From contig JAHBSJ010000010.1 in NCBI GenBank assembly GCA_019639155.1, positions 50,181-114,180 on the forward strand: DNA of 64,000 nucleotides, given 5' to 3'. Under the pieces are notes generated by a model, which saw nothing but the letters and a program-made list of their open reading frames with translations, had not been told where the DNA came from and made no database searches. How positions within the stretch are numbered: position 1 is the stretch's first letter; each line of letters starts with the position of its first letter. Positions 60,601 through 64,000 of this stretch are shown piece by piece. The stretch comes from Acidobacteriota bacterium (GTDB lineage Bacteria > Acidobacteriota > Blastocatellia > Pyrinomonadales > Pyrinomonadaceae). The position numbers and the translations under genes are program-made.

Positions 60601-62756
60601 GAAGGAGCACGTGTACCGAATGTGTCGTTACAGGTTCCGGGATCGGTCGTTGAATAGCGGAACCATCCTGTCGTAGCCGCTGCGTTCGGGTTTGCTGAAC
60701 CTCTCAGCGTTGCCGTACTTGCCGTAACGCTTGTCGCGGTGTTTGTGGTCACGTCGGGTGCTGCAGCGGCAGTGAACGTCTGCAACGCGCCGAACGACGT
60801 GCCGCCTGAGTTCTGAGCGATGGCGCAGAAAAAGTACGGGGTGCCCGGTGTCAGTCCGCTGACAGATTGAGAATAGGGTACGCCCGAGGTGCCGCTGCCG
60901 AGGTCCGTGCCGCCGGTCGCGGGTGTGCGCGCGCCGAATGAATCGTTGCACGTGCCGGGGCTCGTGGCGGAATAGCGGAACCAGCCGGTCGTCGCGTCGC
61001 CGTTGGGGTTCGCGGTGCCGTTAAGCGTGGCGGAGGTCGGGGTGACGCTGGTCGCGGCGTTGGTCGTCACGGCCGGAGCCAAAGGCAGCGTCGTAAAGTT
61101 CAGCACGCTGCCGAATGACGTACCCTCGGCGTTCTGAGCGATGGCGCAGAAATAATAGGTCGTCGCCGGGCTGAGGCCGGCTATCGAGCGGTTATAGGCG
61201 GTGGGCGAAGTGCCGCTGCCGAGGTCCGTGCCGCCGGATGAAGGGGCACGCGTGCCGAAGCTGTCGCTACAGGTGCCGGGATCGGCCGTCGAATAGCGGA
61301 ACCAGCCCGTCGTGGACGATCCATTCGGATTTGCCGAACCGTTCACGGTCGCCGCATTTGCCGAAACGCCGGTCGCGGCGTTGGTCGTGACAGTGGGCGG
61401 GCCGATGAGCGGCGTACAGGCGGTCGCGCCTGTGCCTGAGGTGGTACCGGCGGGACATTCCAATTGTGCGGTCGCGCCGGTGCCGGGGACGTAAAAGCCC
61501 GGGCTCGCCAGTATGCAGGACGATTGGCCGGTATTCGGCTGATAGCTGCCGGCGGCGCATGGCGTTTGCGAGGTCTGCGCCGTCGATCCGACGAAATTAC
61601 CCGCAGATGCGAATATGCAGGATGTCGATCCGGAATTCGGCTGGTATCTGCCCAGCGGGCATGGGGTCGGGCTGGTGGAGGCGGGAGCAGATACAAAAAA
61701 GCCCGCCGGTGCGTTTATGCAGGTCGACGCACCCGAACTTGGCTGATAAGTTCCGGCGGGGCACTGGACCTGCGAAGTGGCGCCGGGAGCGGGGACGACA
61801 AAGCCGGGCGAAGCGTTGATGCAGGACGTTTGGCCGGTGCTTGGCTGATATGTTCCCGCGGAGCAGAGCGTCGGCGAGGTCGCGGCGGTGGTCGAAACAA
61901 AAGTGCCTGCAGGGGCGAAGAGGCAAGAGGTGGAACCCGAATTCGGCTGATACGTGCCGGCCGAGCACGGCGTCTGCGATGTGGCTCCCGGCAGAGGAAC
62001 ATAGAATCCGGGGCTTGCCGCGACACACGAAGTGCCGTTGTACCACGATCCCGCCGGGCAAGTAGGCGGAGTCGGAGTCGGCGTTGGAGTGGCGTCACCA
62101 TCGAGTTGAATGTCGTCTACACGGAACTGTGTCGTGGAGCTTGTGTTTGTGAAACGAATTCTTAAATTACTTGTAGAGGGAATACTTCCGGATGCGGTGA
62201 TCAATGCCCAATTGGCCGTGCCGGCCCCTGTCGCTCTCGGTGGAAAAGTCAGGAGCGTATACGTTGTGCCGTCGCTACTTACCTCGACGGTCATTTCAGT
62301 ACCATTGGCAGTAGTTGAGGATTTATGCTGACCAAACTTCAGTACCAATGAACTTGCCGTGTAGCCTGAGGTATCAATACCCGCGATTTGAAAGGTCGAT
62401 GTGCCGCTGTTGGTCAGAAATGCGTTGCCGGAACCTGATGCCCCTGTATATCCTGACGACGGTGAGGTGTTTCGAATATCGCCCGTTCCTGAGAAGGTAA
62501 ATGTCGGATTGCTCCAACCTGTGTAAGAAGCGATCGCCGTCGTGCCACTGGGTGATCCAATATCTTCGTTAAAAATGACCGCGTCGGTCTGCGGGATGTC
62601 GGACGTATCTAATGGAAATTCACCGCTCGTGATTGACGAACCGATGATGTTCCAGATACTGACACCGGCGGCGCCGGATGACGCAGCGGTGGCGGCGAAC
62701 GCGGCGGCGGTAACGAAAAAGGCTGCGGTAATGGCGAACAGGCGGCGTTTTGACAT
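57645..62756 (-). CDS. Giant exported protein: Cys-rich ephrin-receptor-like modules, eight fibronectin-like repeats, Calx-beta, P-domain-like and Cpd-like domains
   Basis: 1703 residues from ATG 62756. A signal peptide (about 1-30) is followed by a jelly-roll-like domain (about 35-220), a (TP)n linker, and seven Cys-rich modules (about 231-445) of the pattern CPAGTYQPNSGSTSC, as in ephrin-receptor-like/GCC2-GCC3 repeats. Eight fibronectin-III-like repeats of about 100 residues follow (about 449-1300), each with TVTTNAATSVT-like start, GWFRYS, a Cys in GTCNDSFGTRAP and a second Cys in YYFCAIAQN. Calx-beta (about 1310-1425), P-domain-like (about 1430-1610) and a Cpd-like domain end the chain. 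It is probably a surface protein stabilised by disulfides. Confidence 0.87.
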   Translation of the reverse strand: MSKRRLFAITAAFFVTAAAFAATAASSGAAGVSIWNIIGSSITSGEFPLDTSDIPQTDAVIFNEDIGSPSGTTAIASYTGWSNPTFTFSGTGDIRNTSPSSGYTGASGSGNAFLTNSGTSTFQIAGIDTSGYTASSLVLKFGQHKSSTTANGTEMTVEVSSDGTTYTLLTFPPRATGAGTANWALITASGSIPSTSNLRIRFTNTSSTTQFRVDDIQLDGDATPTPTPTPPTCPAGSWYNGTSCVAASPGFYVPLPGATSQTPCSAGTYQPNSGSTSCLFAPAGTFVSTTAATSPTLCSAGTYQPSTGQTSCINASPGFVVPAPGATSQVQCPAGTYQPSSGASTCINAPAGFFVSAPASTSPTPCPLGRYQPNSGSTSCIFASAGNFVGSTAQTSQTPCAAGSYQPNTGQSSCILASPGFYVPGTGATAQLECPAGTTSGTGATACTPLIGPPTVTTNAATGVSANAATVNGSANPNGSSTTGWFRYSTADPGTCSDSFGTRAPSSGGTDLGSGTSPTAYNRSIAGLSPATTYYFCAIAQNAEGTSFGSVLNFTTLPLAPAVTTNAATSVTPTSATLNGTANPNGDATTGWFRYSATSPGTCNDSFGARTPATGGTDLGSGTSGVPYSQSVSGLTPGTPYFFCAIAQNSGGTSFGALQTFTAAAAPDVTTNTATSVTASTATLRGSANPNAAATTGWFRYSTTDPGTCNDTFGTRAPSTGGTSLGSGTSAVPYNQAIAGLLPGTTYYFCAIAQNAEGTSFGSVLNFTTLAMAPGVVTSAPNAFISGGVTLNGTASPGGAATTGWFRYSTVSPGTCNDSFGTRAPLTGGTALGSGNSSVPYSQAITGLITGATYYFCAIAENSVGKTFGSLLTFIAQDAPTVTTNAATSVTTSSALLNGTANPNGAATTGWFRYSSTNPGVCSDSFGIRAPASGGSSLGSGTSAAPFGQAISGLLPGTTYYFCAIAQNNIGINFGSVLSFTTNSAAPVVTTNAATGITDSGATLNGSANPNGETTTGWFRYSTVSPGTCNDSFGTRAPTSGGTNLGSGTSAVPYSQAIIGLLPGTTYYYCAIAQNVNGTAFGAVQSFITAAAPPTVTTNAASSVTANTALLNGSANPNGAATTGWFRYSTTDPGTCNDLFGTRAPSSGGTSLGSGTSAVPYSQAIAGLTPATTYYFCAIASNAEGTNVGSVLSFTTNALPPTVTTNPASLVTNSSAQLNGSANPGGAETTGWFRYATASPGTCNDSFGTRAPITGGTSLGSGTSAVGYSQGITGLSASTTYYFCAIAQNSLGTSFGAVQSFVTDPDPTPTPTPTPTPEVQFSSASYMDDESQSAVITVTRTGSLSGTSSVDVVLTDGTATGGASCATPGVDYVYTGPVTLNFAINDDSESFSVPLCGDLVNEGTETVNLSLTNNVNADIGSPNTAVLSINDTASQFRNATAIDMFLGTAGSPNPSTINVTGGPTVIGSMRVTLYDLSHDFPDNIDILLVGPNGAEYVLMGDTGGPFTIDVNSPVTLSFTDSAAAVLPDSNVLTTGTYLPTTCETPVTNFAPPAPAGPYIEPGCVVSRPITQSMFGAFGLTSPMGNWNLYVRDDNGSPLTMTAIGTIAGGWGIEFLPPTAAGVEVSGRVLTPDGRGLRNAVVTMTDANGITRTTVTSSFGYYRFEGVPVGDSFVMTVNSRSYRFVPRLVNVLDNMTDVDFVGLE
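58850..61410 (-). repeat. Eight tandem coding repeats of about 320 bp (fibronectin-like)
   Basis: Each copy carries the same landmarks on the plus strand: GCGGAACCAGCC, CGTTACA-GTGCC-GG and GCGCAGAA-TA-TA. Copies differ by scattered substitutions, and several neighbouring copies are much closer to each other than the rest, as expected from unequal crossing-over. They encode the eight fibronectin-III-like modules of the giant protein. Confidence 0.9.
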
Positions 62757-62939
62757 ATGCTTGGTCTCTCCAATATTGAACTTGGCTCTCGTATTTCCGG
62801 ACCTTCGGCTTATAAAGCCGGCGATTTCTGCGAAATTACAGTTTTCGTGCCGAAAAGTGGTTGATGCGGTGATTATAGACCTGTTTCGGCTTCAGTCAAA
62901 GGCGATCGGCATTTCGTGGGGTCAATTTTATGTAAGGAA

Positions 62940-62965
62940 GGACGCCGCATTTTGTTACGGCGTCC
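62940..62965 (-). terminator. Hairpin downstream of the 229-residue hypothetical gene
   Basis: GGACGCCG (62940-62947) pairs with CGGCGTCC (62958-62965) around 10 bases, 24 bases after the stop codon at 62989. The T-run on the minus strand is weak (TTCCTT). The remainder of the 232-base gap to the giant gene holds no other clear element. Confidence 0.6.
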
Positions 62966-62988
62966 GGGTCGTTGCGAGAAGTGTGCGG

Positions 62989-63678
62989 TCACGGTGTCGT
63001 GATCACATTGTAAGTCGGCGAGTATTGCGAGACGGGCTGATTTTTCTTCAGCAATATCCCGCGATATTCGCGTGCCTGCGGGTCGCCGTTCGGAGATGGT
63101 TCCGTATGGAGTCCGGGCGACGACGTATAGATGCCGGCCAAAAGCCAGGTGTTATCACCTTTTGCCCGCCAGTCTAACCGGAGAGCATCTTGGCCGGAAC
63201 GCGAGAATTTGACTTCCACAACGCTATTATTTAGCGGCCGAAGTGTCAATTCGGGGAACATGTTCTCAGGATCGGGCTGTGTGGGATTGTCCGTGATCAG
63301 ATCGAGCGTCTCTCCGATGCCTTCGTTGTAGTTCTCAGAGGCTTTTAGCTTCCGTATCAAGTACTTCATGAACGGAATGATGCCCTGATCCTGCTCGTGC
63401 GGCAGGCTGACGACGGGAAACGTCGGGGCTTCGATCTTCGGGCTTTCCGGCCCGTAGAACATCGCGTCTTTGAAATCGGAATAGGTCTGCGATTTTGCAA
63501 TTATCTCCTGCCCGATGTCTCGGACGTAGTGATAGTTGTCGCGCGATTCGGTCAGTCGGGTCAGATCGTCGGACGAAAGCCCCAACAACGGCCCTAATGC
63601 ACCCGGAAGCTCGTCCGCCAGGCGGTCAAGAAGCTGCTCGACGCCTCCCTCAGAGCGTGGAAATGGTTTATCCGGCAT
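62989..63678 (-). CDS. Hypothetical protein
   Basis: 229 residues, no signal peptide or membrane segment. The start ATG 63678 has AGGAGG 8 bases upstream. The N-terminal third is acidic and helical (GGVEQLLDRLADELPGALG, LLGLSSDDLTRL). The middle is LKASENYNEGIGETLDLI. The C-terminal third is predicted beta-rich (VVEVKFSRSGQDALRLDWRA, NTWLLAGIYTSSPG). I do not recognise a family. A role in handling the neighbouring surface proteins is possible but unsupported. Confidence 0.75.
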   Translation of the reverse strand: MPDKPFPRSEGGVEQLLDRLADELPGALGPLLGLSSDDLTRLTESRDNYHYVRDIGQEIIAKSQTYSDFKDAMFYGPESPKIEAPTFPVVSLPHEQDQGIIPFMKYLIRKLKASENYNEGIGETLDLITDNPTQPDPENMFPELTLRPLNNSVVEVKFSRSGQDALRLDWRAKGDNTWLLAGIYTSSPGLHTEPSPNGDPQAREYRGILLKKNQPVSQYSPTYNVITTP

Positions 63679-63704
63679 AAGTATTTTCCTCCTTTGGTTT
63701 AATT

Positions 63705-64000
63705 ATGAGAGCCGAAGCTGATACAAAGGAAAATACTGCCTTTATCGACCAAGATGCCCGTAAAAACAGGATGGTTGCTTGTGCCGGAGACATCTACGGA
63801 CGCCGCGGAGACATCTCCGGAACACGCGGAGACATCTCCGGCACACGCGGAGACATCTCCGGAACTCGCGGAGACATCTCCGGAACTCGCGGAGACTTCT
63901 CCGGAACACGCGGAGACTTCTCCGGCACACGCGGAGACATCTCCGGAACTCGCGGAGACTTCTCCGGGACTCGCGGAGACATCTCCGGACCTCGCGGAGA
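63705..64000 (+). CDS. Possible repeat protein of GDISGTR heptapeptides (partial, runs off right edge)
   Basis: From ATG 63705 a frame stays open to the edge (98 codons). After 27 residues it becomes heptapeptide repeats GDISGTR / GDFSGTR encoded by the 21-bp repeat. Most base changes between units fall on third codon positions in this frame (GGA/GGC/GGG, ACA/ACT), which favours translation. However, the minus-strand frame giving SPRVPEM repeats, open from the edge to a stop at 63794, shows the same synonymous pattern. No clear ribosome-binding site precedes 63705. Coding strand is therefore unresolved. Confidence 0.35.
   Translation, partial: MRAEADTKENTAFIDQDARKNRMVACAGDIYGRRGDISGTRGDISGTRGDISGTRGDISGTRGDFSGTRGDFSGTRGDISGTRGDFSGTRGDISGPRG
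63786..64000. repeat. 21-bp tandem repeat at the right edge
   Basis: Ten complete units and the start of an eleventh, each beginning GGAGAC, at 63786, 63807, 63828 and every 21 bases to 63996. The consensus is GGAGACATCTCCGGAACACG plus C. The first unit is the most diverged, and the repeat continues beyond the window. Each unit is nearly self-complementary (GGAGA-CATC-TCC and TCTCCG-N7-CGGAGA). It is contiguous with no unique spacers, so it is not CRISPR. Confidence 0.95.

Noticed and set aside
63786..64000. CRISPR array
   Set aside because: The 21-bp units are contiguous with no unique spacers. The same objection applies to the fibronectin-coding repeats at 58850-61410.
1..64000. Prophage or integrative element
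   Set aside because: No integrase, capsid, portal, terminase or tRNA attachment site was seen; toxin-antitoxin modules are scattered among housekeeping genes.

Overview
The window looks like a chromosomal segment of a mesophilic Acidobacteriota, most likely class Blastocatellia (a Pyrinomonadaceae-like lineage). This is inferred from the gene style: a very large Oar-like TonB-dependent receptor with a carboxypeptidase-regulatory domain, CadC-like winged-helix regulators fused to TPR or beta-propeller domains, an ECF sigma factor paired with a membrane Ser/Thr kinase, and several giant secreted proteins built from CARDB, Calx-beta, beta-helix and Cpd-like modules. No rRNA, tRNA or CRISPR array was seen.

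Layout. 1-6.7 kb: end of a two-component system (minus), a delta-9 type fatty-acid desaturase, a lipid A type acyltransferase, a secreted cyanophycinase-like peptidase, a decayed MNT/HEPN toxin-antitoxin pair, phosphate acetyltransferase and a YkvA-like membrane protein. 6.9-19.5 kb: clpC, a small SRA-like protein, a secreted S9 peptidase, a brnT-brnA module, proC, a phd-vapC module, tyrS, a metallophosphoesterase overlapping pgsA, and an ECF sigma/Ser-Thr kinase operon. 19.7-28.3 kb: one 2842-residue secreted protein. 29.4-33.6 kb: a heat-shock operon dnaK-dnaJ-hspR with a HAIR-like operator at its promoter, interrupted between dnaJ and hspR by a four-helix-bundle gene. 33.7-43.3 kb: TonB receptor, a DUF4388-like protein, a second four-helix-bundle gene, smc and an exported hypothetical protein. 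43.3-63.7 kb: three more giant exported proteins on the minus strand, two with a divergent CadC-like regulator, separated by REP-like repeats. The right edge is a 21-bp tandem repeat running out of the window.

The most unusual signal is at the two four-helix-bundle genes (32801-33181 and 38094-38480). Each lies between two short arrays of degenerate tandem repeats. The two arrays of a pair share motif and period but are inverted relative to each other. The period is 8 bp (GAGTTNNN) at the first locus and 7 bp (GGTNTTN) at the second, so the sequences differ while the architecture is the same. A third array pair (period 8, GTGAAAAG-like) at 1392-1544 encloses only a hairpin. The first element is about 490 bp, fills the space from the dnaJ stop codon to just before hspR, and so looks like an insertion into a conserved operon. 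I propose these as a class of small repeat-bounded elements; the mechanism is unknown.

A second theme is the surface proteome. All four giant proteins end in the same roughly 85-residue Cpd-like domain, which may be an export or anchoring module. Three of the four have a transcription regulator transcribed divergently from the adjacent intergenic region.
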